The notes under the pieces: model-generated
What the model was told of the DNA's origin: nothing
What the model saw: the letters and a program-made list of their open reading frames with translations, nothing else
The model's database searches: none
Shown here: piece after piece, positions 1-6,163 of the stretch
Layout: every line of letters starts with the position of its first letter
Numbering within the stretch: position 1 is the first letter of the stretch
Made by a program: the position numbers and the translations under genes
Source: an uncultured Bacteroides sp.
GTDB lineage: Bacteria > Bacteroidota > Bacteroidia > Bacteroidales > Bacteroidaceae
NCBI GenBank assembly: GCA_934716785.1
Contig: CAKUYM010000262.1
Coordinates: 1-6,163 of the forward strand
Length of the DNA stretch: 6,163 nt
Reading direction: 5' to 3'

Positions 1-451
1 TGAGCATGATGACTTTGATATTGTAGCGCTCGGAGATGGGGCGGTATTGTTCCTGATAATCACGGAAAGGAAGATCGGGGATGATAACTCCGTCAATGCC
101 GCATTCGGCACATTGGCGGCAGAAGTTTTCAAATCCGAATTGCATGATCGGATTCAGGTATCCCATCAGTATAAGCGGAATTTTTACATCTTTACGGATG
201 TCGCGCAATTGTTCGAAAAGAACTCTCAAGGACATGCCGTTGCGTAGTGCTCGGGTGGCGGCATTCTGAATGACAATGCCGTCTGCCATCGGGTCGCTGA
301 AAGGAATCCCGACTTCAATCATGTTGACTCCATGCTTTTCGAGTGTGCGGATTACATCGGCCGTGCCGTTCAATGTCGGATCGCCGGCACAGAAGTAAAT
401 GGAAAGTATATCTTTCTTGTTGCTATTGAAAAGTTGATTGATTCTATTCAT
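1..451 (-). CDS. trpA: Tryptophan synthase alpha chain, partial (C-terminal part beyond the left edge)
   Basis: TrpA cleaves indole-3-glycerol phosphate to indole and glyceraldehyde 3-phosphate; in the known family it works in an alpha2-beta2 complex with TrpB in the cytoplasm. The visible 150 residues start MNRINQLFNSNKKDILSIYF and run off the window edge without a stop; the family is usually about 250-270 residues, so roughly 100 are missing. Motifs seen: YFCAGDP (19-25), IEVGIPFSDPMADG (45-58), where E46 and D57 align with catalytic E. coli Glu49 and Asp60, GYLNPI (97-102), and IPDLPF (124-129). The motif usually read DGPxIQ is DGIVIQ here, so the Pro is replaced by Ile59. A CxxCxxC stretch sits at C111, C114 and C117. 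The ATG at 451 is chosen because the N-terminus matches family length; it lies 13 nt after the trpF stop, with an A/T-rich leader and no Shine-Dalgarno motif. It is the last visible gene of the operon. Confidence 0.96.
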   Translation of the reverse strand, partial: MNRINQLFNSNKKDILSIYFCAGDPTLNGTADVIRTLEKHGVNMIEVGIPFSDPMADGIVIQNAATRALRNGMSLRVLFEQLRDIRKDVKIPLILMGYLNPIMQFGFENFCRQCAECGIDGVIIPDLPFRDYQEQYRPISERYNIKVIML

Positions 452-464
452 AATTATTGGTATT

Positions 465-1094
465 TTAAAATTGTGACTTTAGTTCATTCAGGAATGTCCG
501 GATGCGTTCCGTATCTTTCTTTCCCGGTTTTAATTCAAAACGGCTGTTGAGATCGTATCCGGCAAGACGGGGGTGCTTGAATTCTTTCAGCGCATTGACG
601 CTGTGAGGACTGATGCCGCCACTTAGTAGAAACGGTACGTCTCCGTCATACGCATGTAGGATACTCCAGTCGAACTGGTTGCCCGAACCTCCGTATTGTT
701 CGCATTTGGTGTCAAACAGAAACAGGTCGCACTCTTTCTCATATTCATACACCCTTGTCAAATCTTTTGGGCGGGCTATCGAGAAGGCTTTGATGATTTT
801 CAGTCCCGCCGTATGCAATGACCGGCAATATTCCGGTGATTCGTTTCCGTGCAGTTGCACATAATCCAGTTCGAAACGATCGGCATACATGCTGACCACC
901 TGTTTGTCCTCATTCACAAAAACTCCGATGCGGCGGGCATGGGTGGGGAGATAAGCCGGAAGCTCGTAAACGTATCGGGGAGATTTGGGATAGAAGATAA
1001 AGCCCAACATGTCGATACCTTCAAGTGATTCTACGTCCCGTATGTTTTCCGCTTCGCACATACCGCACACTTTGATGATTTTTCCGTTGATCAT
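465..1094 (-). CDS. trpF: Phosphoribosylanthranilate isomerase
   Basis: TrpF catalyses the Amadori rearrangement of N-(5-phosphoribosyl)anthranilate to CdRP, the substrate of TrpC. The 209-residue protein has the normal length of a stand-alone TrpF and a single (beta/alpha)8-barrel layout. Motifs seen: IKVCGM (7-12) with C10 as the expected catalytic base, GFIFYPKSPRYV (31-42), GVFVN (57-61), VQLHG (79-83), LFLFDTK (124-130) with D128 as the expected catalytic acid, GGSGNQFDW (135-143), LLSGGI (156-161), and a C-terminal phosphate-site segment GYDLNSRFE (179-187) followed by PGKKD. In that last segment the family's common SSG/NSG is NSR, so Gly is replaced by Arg185. The ATG at 1094 is 26 nt after the trpC stop. 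The trpC frame stays open across the gap to a TGA that overlaps this ATG (ATGA). It is separate from trpC, unlike the enteric trpCF fusion. Confidence 0.97.
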   Translation of the reverse strand: MINGKIIKVCGMCEAENIRDVESLEGIDMLGFIFYPKSPRYVYELPAYLPTHARRIGVFVNEDKQVVSMYADRFELDYVQLHGNESPEYCRSLHTAGLKIIKAFSIARPKDLTRVYEYEKECDLFLFDTKCEQYGGSGNQFDWSILHAYDGDVPFLLSGGISPHSVNALKEFKHPRLAGYDLNSRFELKPGKKDTERIRTFLNELKSQF

Positions 1095-1120
1095 AGGTCT
1101 GTCCGTTTTGAATAATCGGT

Positions 1121-1903
1121 TTATAGCATTGCTTGCAGGAAATTCTGCAAAGTCTCTCCCGGTTGTCCGGTTTTCATAAATGTCTCACCAATCAGGAATC
1201 CGCGGAATCCGGCTGCCCGGAGACGTTTTACGGTCTCGGGATCGGAAATACCGCTTTCGGAAACCAATACCGTGTCTTGAGGGAGTTGTCCTGCCAGCCG
1301 GAAAGAGTTTTCCACATCGGTGAAGAAGGTCCCTAAATTACGATTGTTGATTCCTACCATATCTATGCCTTTATTGATATATGCCAACTCCTCGGAACTA
1401 TGAATCTCCAACAGAACTTCCAGTCCCAAAGAGTGGGCTTTGTCTGCAAGCTCATTGCATTTTTCCCGCTCAAGCGCGGCGGCGATCAGGATCACGGCAT
1501 CCGCACCTACTATTTTAGCTTGATAAAGCTGGTATTCGTCGATGATGAAATCTTTTCTGAGAATAGGAATATCGACCAAAGGACGTACAGCACGAATGTC
1601 TTTCAGGCTTCCGCCGAAAAACTTCTCATCGGTAAGGATAGAGAGGGCGGAGGCACCCGCTTTCACATAAGACGGAACAATCTCCTCGGGGCGTGCCTCC
1701 TGTTTAATCCATCCTTTGGAAGGAGAACGCCGTTTGAATTCTGCAATCACGCCCGACCTTGAAGATGCCAATGCCTGCTTCATGGAACGGGAAGCCGTTG
1801 TGTCACTGATACTTTCCCGTAGTTGCTCAATGGAAATGGCTCGCTTTTGCAGGTCGACTTCAAACCGTTTGTTGGCTATGATTTCAGATAATATATCTTT
1901 CAT
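1121..1903 (-). CDS. trpC: Indole-3-glycerol phosphate synthase
   Basis: TrpC converts CdRP to indole-3-glycerol phosphate with loss of CO2 and water, feeding TrpA. The 260-residue protein has the usual length of a monofunctional enzyme. Motifs in order: AEFKRRSPSKG (54-64) with E55 and K57, ALSILTDEKFFGGS (86-99), ILRKDFIIDEYQ (114-125) with K117 as the equivalent of the catalytic lysine (Lys110 in the Sulfolobus enzyme), LLEIH (164-168) with E166 as the equivalent of Glu159, GINNRNL (184-190) with N186, SESGIS (215-220), and FLIGETFM (236-243) at the phosphate site. All expected catalytic residues are present. The start MKDILSEIIANKRFEV is typical of the family. The ATG lies 28 nt after the trpD stop behind an A-rich leader; the gene ends with TAA 26 nt before trpF. 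Confidence 0.97.
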   Translation of the reverse strand: MKDILSEIIANKRFEVDLQKRAISIEQLRESISDTTASRSMKQALASSRSGVIAEFKRRSPSKGWIKQEARPEEIVPSYVKAGASALSILTDEKFFGGSLKDIRAVRPLVDIPILRKDFIIDEYQLYQAKIVGADAVILIAAALEREKCNELADKAHSLGLEVLLEIHSSEELAYINKGIDMVGINNRNLGTFFTDVENSFRLAGQLPQDTVLVSESGISDPETVKRLRAAGFRGFLIGETFMKTGQPGETLQNFLQAML

Positions 1904-1931
1904 AATTGATATCTGTAATTTGTTTTCTATT

Positions 1932-2927
1932 TCAACTGTTCAACTCGATGAATTTCTTCAAAGTCGCTAATGCCCGTCCGCTTTCCAATGACTCTTTTGC
2001 CATGGCAATGCACTCTTCAATCGCCTTCTCCGGACAAATCACGTGAATCGCGAAAGCCGCATTGATAATCACCACATTCTTTTGTGCTTCGGTCGCTGTA
2101 TTATTCATGATGCTATCGAAAATCTGGGCGGCTTCTTCCGGTGTCTGTCCACCGTCCAAGTCGGCTTCTTTATAGCGGGAGAATCCGAGACTTTCGGGAG
2201 TGTATATTTTTTCATTGCCACAGGTTGCCACTTTAAATTCGCCGGTCAGAGAGAGCTCATCGTATCCGTCCAAACTATGGACAACGGCAAACTTCGTTTT
2301 ACTTTCTTGATAAGTATAGGTGTAGAGACGTAGCAGCGGGAGATTGTAAACTCCTAAAAGCTGATATGTCGGTAATACCGGATTCACCAACGGACCGAGC
2401 ATATTGAAGAAGGTACGCACGGCGAGCCCTTTGCGCACCGGGGCCACTGCCTTGAGTGCCGGATTGAATAAAGGAGCATGCAAATAGGCAATATTACATT
2501 GTTCCATACTGCGGCGCAACCGGTCAGCGTCACAAGTGAACTTCACCCCATGCTGTTCCATGACATTGCTGGCACCACTGACAGACGTCGCCCCGTAATT
2601 GCCGTGTTTCACTACCGGAAAGCCTGCTCCGGCAACTGTGAAACAGGAGGCTGTAGAAATATTGAATGTGTTTTTCCCGTCACCGCCGGTTCCAACGATA
2701 TCTATCGGAGCAAACTCACTCAGGTCTACCGGAACACGCATTTCGAGCAATGCGTCGCGGAAACCACATAATTCCTCTACGGAAATATTACGCATCAGGA
2801 AGACGGTAATCAATGACGCTACCTGCACATCATTGTACTTTCCTTGTGCGATGTTTTGTAAGATGGTGCGCGCCTCATCGCGTCCCAGATATTGATGTTC
2901 GAAAAGTTTGTATAGAATCTGTTTCAT
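1932..2927 (-). CDS. trpD: Anthranilate phosphoribosyltransferase
   Basis: TrpD transfers the phosphoribosyl group of PRPP to anthranilate, giving phosphoribosylanthranilate for TrpF. The 331-residue protein matches the normal length of a monofunctional TrpD and shows no fused glutaminase. The N-terminal helical domain (about 1-70) includes MRNISVEELCGF. The PRPP-binding core follows: DIVGTGGDGKNTFNIST (76-92), VVKHGN (105-110) with H108, and a GATSVSGASN loop (112-121). Further on are APLFNPALKAVAPVRKG (151-167), RTFFNMLGPLVNP (171-183) and GYDELSL (221-227), where D223 and E224 align with the metal-binding Asp-Glu pair. Two deviations are visible: KHGN is followed by Tyr rather than the common Arg, and the usual His-Pro-Ala is Asn155-Pro-Ala. 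The ATG at 2927 is only 4 nt after the trpG stop, so translational coupling is likely. Its product contains no tryptophan residue. Confidence 0.97.
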   Translation of the reverse strand: MKQILYKLFEHQYLGRDEARTILQNIAQGKYNDVQVASLITVFLMRNISVEELCGFRDALLEMRVPVDLSEFAPIDIVGTGGDGKNTFNISTASCFTVAGAGFPVVKHGNYGATSVSGASNVMEQHGVKFTCDADRLRRSMEQCNIAYLHAPLFNPALKAVAPVRKGLAVRTFFNMLGPLVNPVLPTYQLLGVYNLPLLRLYTYTYQESKTKFAVVHSLDGYDELSLTGEFKVATCGNEKIYTPESLGFSRYKEADLDGGQTPEEAAQIFDSIMNNTATEAQKNVVIINAAFAIHVICPEKAIEECIAMAKESLESGRALATLKKFIELNS

Positions 2928-2934
2928 GACTTTA
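2925..2934 (-). promoter_or_regulatory. trpG stop / trpD start junction, likely translational coupling
   Basis: The minus strand reads TAAAGTCATG: the trpG stop and the trpD start are 4 nt apart, the tightest junction in the operon. The sequence just upstream of the trpD ATG has no Shine-Dalgarno motif, so reinitiation by the ribosome that finished trpG is the simplest reading (inference). Other junctions in the operon are 13-48 nt. Confidence 0.55.
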
Positions 2935-3498
2935 ATCGTTTAAGAAGTTTTTGATGATTTCTTTTCCTTGCGGAGTTAATACGGATTCGGGATGGAACTG
3001 GATGCCATGCACATCATAGGTCTTATGGCGCAATGCCATGATTTGTCCTTCCTTGCTCTCTGCCGTTATCTCAAGGCAGTCGGGAAAACCTTCCCGGCTC
3101 ACTACCCATGAGTGGTATCGGCCGACGGGAATTTCTTTTCCCAATCCTTCGAAAAGTATGTCCCGGCTGAGGATGTCGACCGGAGTCTGTACGCCGTGGT
3201 ATACTTCTTTCAGATTCTCCAAGCGTGCGCCGAAAGCCTCACCGATGGCCTGATGCCCTAAGCAGACGCCTAAAATACTTTTTGTGGGAGCATATCTTTT
3301 AATGATAGGTAGCAGCAATCCCGCCTCTTCGGGGATGCCCGGTCCGGGAGACAGAATGATTTTGTCGAACTGCTCTACTTCATCAAGCTCTATCTGGTCA
3401 TTGCGGACTACTTCCACATCCGTTGCTCCTAACTCTTTCACTGCATGCAGTAAGTTGTAGGTGAAAGAGTCGTAGTTATCTAAAAGTAATATTTTCAT
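2932..3498 (-). CDS. trpG: Anthranilate synthase component II, glutamine amidotransferase
   Basis: TrpG hydrolyses glutamine and passes ammonia to TrpE for anthranilate formation. The 188-residue protein is a stand-alone class I (triad) glutamine amidotransferase of normal length. Motifs: LLDNYDSFTYNL (5-16), ILSPGPGIPEEAG (48-60), the nucleophile elbow GVCLGHQAIGEAFG (77-90) with C79, GRYHSWVV (126-133), and GIQFHPES (165-172) with H169 and E171 completing the triad. Sequence alone cannot exclude dual use with a PabB (folate pathway), as known for some TrpG/PabA proteins, but its place directly between trpE and trpD argues for tryptophan synthesis. The ATG at 3498 starts right at the conserved first strand (MKILLLDNYD). 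It sits 46 nt after the trpE stop behind an A-rich leader with no Shine-Dalgarno motif close to the start. Confidence 0.97.
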   Translation of the reverse strand: MKILLLDNYDSFTYNLLHAVKELGATDVEVVRNDQIELDEVEQFDKIILSPGPGIPEEAGLLLPIIKRYAPTKSILGVCLGHQAIGEAFGARLENLKEVYHGVQTPVDILSRDILFEGLGKEIPVGRYHSWVVSREGFPDCLEITAESKEGQIMALRHKTYDVHGIQFHPESVLTPQGKEIIKNFLND

Positions 3499-3544
3499 CT
3501 TTATTGTCTTTTTAATTGTTGCTCAATTTGTTTTCTCCGGTCCT

Positions 3545-4951
3545 TTAGTTCTTTAATTTTACAGCCAAATCAATAGCCTTCTTCAACGCTCCCAACTTAT
3601 TATTTACCTCTTGCAACTCATATTCATCTTGGCTGCGTGCCACGATGCCGCCTCCGGCCTGAAACCATAATTCGTTGTTGCGGCTTACAAACGTGCGGAT
3701 GGTGATGGCCTGATTCAATTCGCCGTTCAAACCGATAAAACCGATGCATCCGCCGTACGCCCCACGGTTGTGAGGTTCGATCTCGCTGATTAACTGCATG
3801 GCGCGTACTTTCGGCGCACCGCTTAATGTGCCGGCAGGGAAAGTGTCTATAAATGTTTTTATTTTATCCGCTCCCTCATTCAGCGTACCGCTGACACGGC
3901 TTACCAGATGGATGACGTGGCTGTAATATTGTGGTTCTTTATAGAATACCACCCGTACATCATGGCAATTGCGTGAAAGGTCGTTTCTCGCGAGGTCTAC
4001 CAGCATCACGTGTTCAGCATTCTCTTTCGGATCGGCAAGCAACGCCTCGGTCAGTTCACGGTCTTTTACTACATCTCCGGTGCGGCGGGTAGTTCCTGCA
4101 ATCGGGTCGATATACGCCTGTTCGCCTTCAATCTTGCAGTGTGTTTCCGGTGAAGAACCGAAGATACGGTATCCACCGAAATCAAAATAGAAGAGGTAGG
4201 GAGAGGGGTTGATGCTTCGGAGTGCACGGTAGACTTTAAAATCGTCTCCGGCGTATGGTTGGATAAATCTTCTGGAAAGAACGATCTGGAAAACATCACC
4301 GCGCATACAGTGGGCGATTCCTTTGCGTACATTCGCCTTGTGCTCTTCGTCTGTGATGGGGCTGGTGACAGGACCTGTCACGGAGAAATTGTAGGAAGCG
4401 TAATTTCTGTTTTCGATGGCCGCTTCCAATTCCGGCAGTCCGCTCTCTTCTCCTTCGGACAGCATCTCTACCAATGTCAATTCATTCTTGAAATGGTTGA
4501 AGACAATGATGTACTTATATAATATGTATAGCAAATCCGGTGCGTCATTCTCTGCATCGTGGCTCTCCTTCACCGGGATATGTTCAAAATATTTCACCGC
4601 ATTGAAGGTGGTATACCCATAAAGTCCGCATACGTTTTTGTTGTCTCCGCTCACTTTGAACTGACCGATGAAGCGATTCATGGCTTTCTCTACAGTGAAT
4701 GTCTTAGTCAGCGGTTCTTCGGTGCGACTGCCGTCCGGGTAGTTGGTCGTAACGATGCCGCTGTTTACGCCGATGTTTGCCAGCGGGCAGAGGGCGATGA
4801 ACGATAAGGAATTCTCTCCGGCATGATAATCGGAACTTTCCATTAATGCGGATTGCGGATACATATCGCGTACTTTCAGATAGATGCTGACGGGAGTATG
4901 CATATCTCCGAGCACCTGTTTGCTATGGGTTGTATAATTGAATGTCTTCAT
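3545..4951 (-). CDS. trpE: Anthranilate synthase component I
   Basis: TrpE turns chorismate plus ammonia (from TrpG) into anthranilate and pyruvate, the committed step. The 468 residues are a little shorter than E. coli TrpE (about 520) and close to many bacterial forms. The N-terminal domain carries ALMESS (35-40), equivalent to the LLES element of the tryptophan feedback site, and NPSPYLFYF (248-256) supplies the other part of that site, so feedback inhibition by tryptophan is likely (inference). Chorismate-binding core motifs: FGSSPE (264-269), DPIAGT (282-287), DPKENAEHVMLVDLARND (307-324), HLVSRVSG (348-355) with H348, FPAGTLSGAPKVRAM (371-385), QAGGGIVA (431-438), and E445/E448 at the Mg site. 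The related PabB (aminodeoxychorismate synthase) is less likely given the LxES and NPSPY elements and the operon. The ATG at 4951 is preceded by ATTAAAA-type A/T-rich sequence, 48 nt after the trpB stop. Confidence 0.97.
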   Translation of the reverse strand: MKTFNYTTHSKQVLGDMHTPVSIYLKVRDMYPQSALMESSDYHAGENSLSFIALCPLANIGVNSGIVTTNYPDGSRTEEPLTKTFTVEKAMNRFIGQFKVSGDNKNVCGLYGYTTFNAVKYFEHIPVKESHDAENDAPDLLYILYKYIIVFNHFKNELTLVEMLSEGEESGLPELEAAIENRNYASYNFSVTGPVTSPITDEEHKANVRKGIAHCMRGDVFQIVLSRRFIQPYAGDDFKVYRALRSINPSPYLFYFDFGGYRIFGSSPETHCKIEGEQAYIDPIAGTTRRTGDVVKDRELTEALLADPKENAEHVMLVDLARNDLSRNCHDVRVVFYKEPQYYSHVIHLVSRVSGTLNEGADKIKTFIDTFPAGTLSGAPKVRAMQLISEIEPHNRGAYGGCIGFIGLNGELNQAITIRTFVSRNNELWFQAGGGIVARSQDEYELQEVNNKLGALKKAIDLAVKLKN

Positions 4952-4985
4952 TTTTAATTTGAATTTTGATTAACAGTTTGTATAA

Positions 4986-4999
4986 CTAATCACTAATCA
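4986..4999 (-). repeat. Tandem 7-bp repeat after the trpB stop
   Basis: Directly after the trpB TAA the minus strand reads TGATTAG twice in a row. The first copy supplies an in-frame TGA, giving trpB a double stop. The block lies in the 48-nt trpB-trpE gap, which is otherwise A/T-rich and shows no hairpin or promoter I would defend. No function is claimed; it may be simple-sequence slippage. Confidence 0.5.
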
Positions 5000-6163
5000 T
5001 TAATCGTTGAATGTTAGATATGTCTCGATGTCCTTGTCTCCGCGTCCCGACACTGTGAGCACAACCACATCTTCCGGTTTGAATTTCAGCTCCTTCAAAG
5101 CGCCTAATGCATGAGCTGATTCCAATGCGGGGATAATTCCTTCCAGTTTGGTCAGTTCGTATGCGGCTTCTATGGCTTCGTCATCATTGATAGCCAATAC
5201 ATTGGCACGTCCTTTGGCTGCAAGATTGGCATGTATCGGACCGATTCCCGGATAATCCAGTCCGGCGGAGATAGAGTATGGCTCTTCAATTTGTCCATCT
5301 TCGTTTTGGATGACATACGTGCGTGCTCCATGGATTATTCCCATTTTCCCAAGCTGGATAGTGGCGGCGGTCATACCAGTTTCTACGCCCTTGCCGCCGG
5401 CTTCTGCCAAGACGATTCCTACCCGTTCATCATTGATATAATGATAGATGGTTCCGGCGGCATTACTTCCCCCGCCCACGCAAGCTATCAGATAATCGGG
5501 ATAGTCGCGTCCTTCTTTTTCTTGTAGTTGTTTTTTTATTTCTTCGCTGATGACAGACTGTAGCCGAGCCACCATGTCAGGGTAGGGGTGAGGGCCTACG
5601 GTAGACCCGATGATATAATAAGTGTTGGCAGGATGGCAGCACCAGTCGCGGATAGCTTCGTTCGTAGCGTCTTTCAATGTCATGTTTCCTGAAGTGACGG
5701 GAACTACGGTTGCCCCCAACATCTTCATCTTCTCAACATTGATGTGCTGACGTTCTACATCCGTCTTTCCCATGTAGACGATACATTCCATATCCATGAG
5801 CGCGCATACGGTAGCGGTTGCCACTCCGTGCTGACCGGCTCCTGTCTCGGCGATGATACGTTTCTTGCCCATACGGCGTGCCAGTAGAATCTGTCCGATG
5901 GTGTTGTTGATTTTGTGGGCCCCCGTATGATTCAAGTCTTCCCGCTTCAGATACAGCTTGCATCCGTATTTATCAGAAAGCCGTTTGGCAAAATAGAGTG
6001 GGGAAGGACGTCCTACATAATCACGTAATAATTGATCGAACTCTTTCTTGAAGTCCTCGCTTTCAAGTACTTCGAGGTACTTATTCTTCAGCTCCTCTAC
6101 ACATTTGTGGAGAATCTCCGGAATGTAAGCTCCCCCGAATTTTCCGTAATAGCCATCCTGGTC
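5000..6163 (-). CDS. trpB: Tryptophan synthase beta chain, partial (first few codons beyond the right edge)
   Basis: TrpB is the PLP enzyme that condenses indole with L-serine to tryptophan. The frame is open to the window edge: 387 residues are visible, beginning [16 protein letters not shown]. Compared with E. coli TrpB, only about 5-10 N-terminal residues are missing. A TTG at 5935 could be mistaken for a start but is the internal Leu of [14 protein letters not shown]. In window numbering, K84 in that motif is the PLP lysine (E. coli Lys87), E106 in AETGAGQHG corresponds to Glu109, GGGSNA (230-235) binds the PLP phosphate, LDYPGIGP and [10 protein letters not shown] follow, and SGRGDKD lies near the end. 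This is the regular TrpB1 type that pairs with TrpA. The stop is doubled (TAA then in-frame TGA). It is the first visible gene, so the operon promoter would be just upstream, outside the window. trpA lies five genes away. Confidence 0.97.
   Translation of the reverse strand, partial: DQDGYYGKFGGAYIPEILHKCVEELKNKYLEVLESEDFKKEFDQLLRDYVGRPSPLYFAKRLSDKYGCKLYLKREDLNHTGAHKINNTIGQILLARRMGKKRIIAETGAGQHGVATATVCALMDMECIVYMGKTDVERQHINVEKMKMLGATVVPVTSGNMTLKDATNEAIRDWCCHPANTYYIIGSTVGPHPYPDMVARLQSVISEEIKKQLQEKEGRDYPDYLIACVGGGSNAAGTIYHYINDERVGIVLAEAGGKGVETGMTAATIQLGKMGIIHGARTYVIQNEDGQIEEPYSISAGLDYPGIGPIHANLAAKGRANVLAINDDEAIEAAYELTKLEGIIPALESAHALGALKELKFKPEDVVVLTVSGRGDKDIETYLTFND

Noticed and set aside
1400..1762. 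120-codon plus-strand frame opposite trpC
   Set aside because: It lies wholly antisense to a well-conserved gene and shows no recognisable domain. The same holds for the other plus-strand frames of 60-98 codons, for example at 2599-2895, 4259-4522 and 5231-5527.
3514..3528. Inverted repeat AATTG-5 nt-CAATT in the trpE-trpG gap, as a terminator or attenuator
   Set aside because: The stem is only 5 bp with a single G-C pair and there is no U-tract on the minus-strand transcript; expected by chance in A/T-rich sequence.
4069..4332. 87-codon minus-strand frame inside trpE
   Set aside because: It overlaps the catalytic core of trpE in another frame and has no family motifs. The 5733-5963 minus-strand frame inside trpB is rejected for the same reason.
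4952..4999. Internal Bacteroides-type promoter (TTTG at -33, TAnnTTTG at -7) before trpE
   Set aside because: No match on the minus strand; TTTG-like bits occur only on the plus strand, pointing the wrong way and incomplete. The trpE-trpG and trpD-trpC gaps also lack a match.
5000..5935. trpB read as a complete 311-residue gene starting at 5935
   Set aside because: The codon there is TTG inside the [14 protein letters not shown] motif, and the same frame continues upstream with clear TrpB sequence to the window edge. The gene is truncated by the window, not by evolution.
1..6163. Undescribed system, mobile element, CRISPR array or RNA gene
   Set aside because: Seven recognisable trp genes fill the window with gaps of at most 48 nt; no transposase, long repeats, spacer-like arrays or tRNA/rRNA motifs were seen.

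Overview
The window is one continuous stretch of a tryptophan biosynthesis operon, all transcribed on the minus strand. In transcription order, from the right edge to the left, it reads trpB (start cut off) - trpE - trpG - trpD - trpC - trpF - trpA (3' end cut off). All seven genes were recognised from family motifs in the translations. No gene looks broken, no mobile element or RNA gene was seen, and no gene-free stretch exceeds 48 bases.

The source is most likely a member of the Bacteroidales, probably Bacteroides or a close relative. The evidence is the gene order with trpB first and trpA last, separate trpG/trpD and trpC/trpF (fused in enteric bacteria), A/T-rich gene leaders without Shine-Dalgarno motifs, and protein sequences that match my memory of Bacteroides Trp enzymes. 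The genus was not checked by any search.

Together the genes cover chorismate to tryptophan. TrpE with the TrpG glutaminase makes anthranilate. TrpD adds the phosphoribosyl group. TrpF isomerises the product and TrpC closes the indole ring. TrpA releases indole, and TrpB condenses it with serine. Gaps in transcription order are trpB-48-trpE-46-trpG-4-trpD-28-trpC-26-trpF-13-trpA nt, which fits a single transcript. The promoter and any leader or attenuator would lie upstream of trpB, outside the window. The terminator would lie beyond trpA, also outside.

I do not see an undescribed system here. The points worth a second look are modest: the split of trpB and trpA to opposite operon ends, the very low tryptophan content of all seven proteins, an open -1 reading frame that bridges trpE to within 2 nt of trpG, and a few substitutions at usually conserved active-site-adjacent positions in TrpD, TrpF and TrpA.
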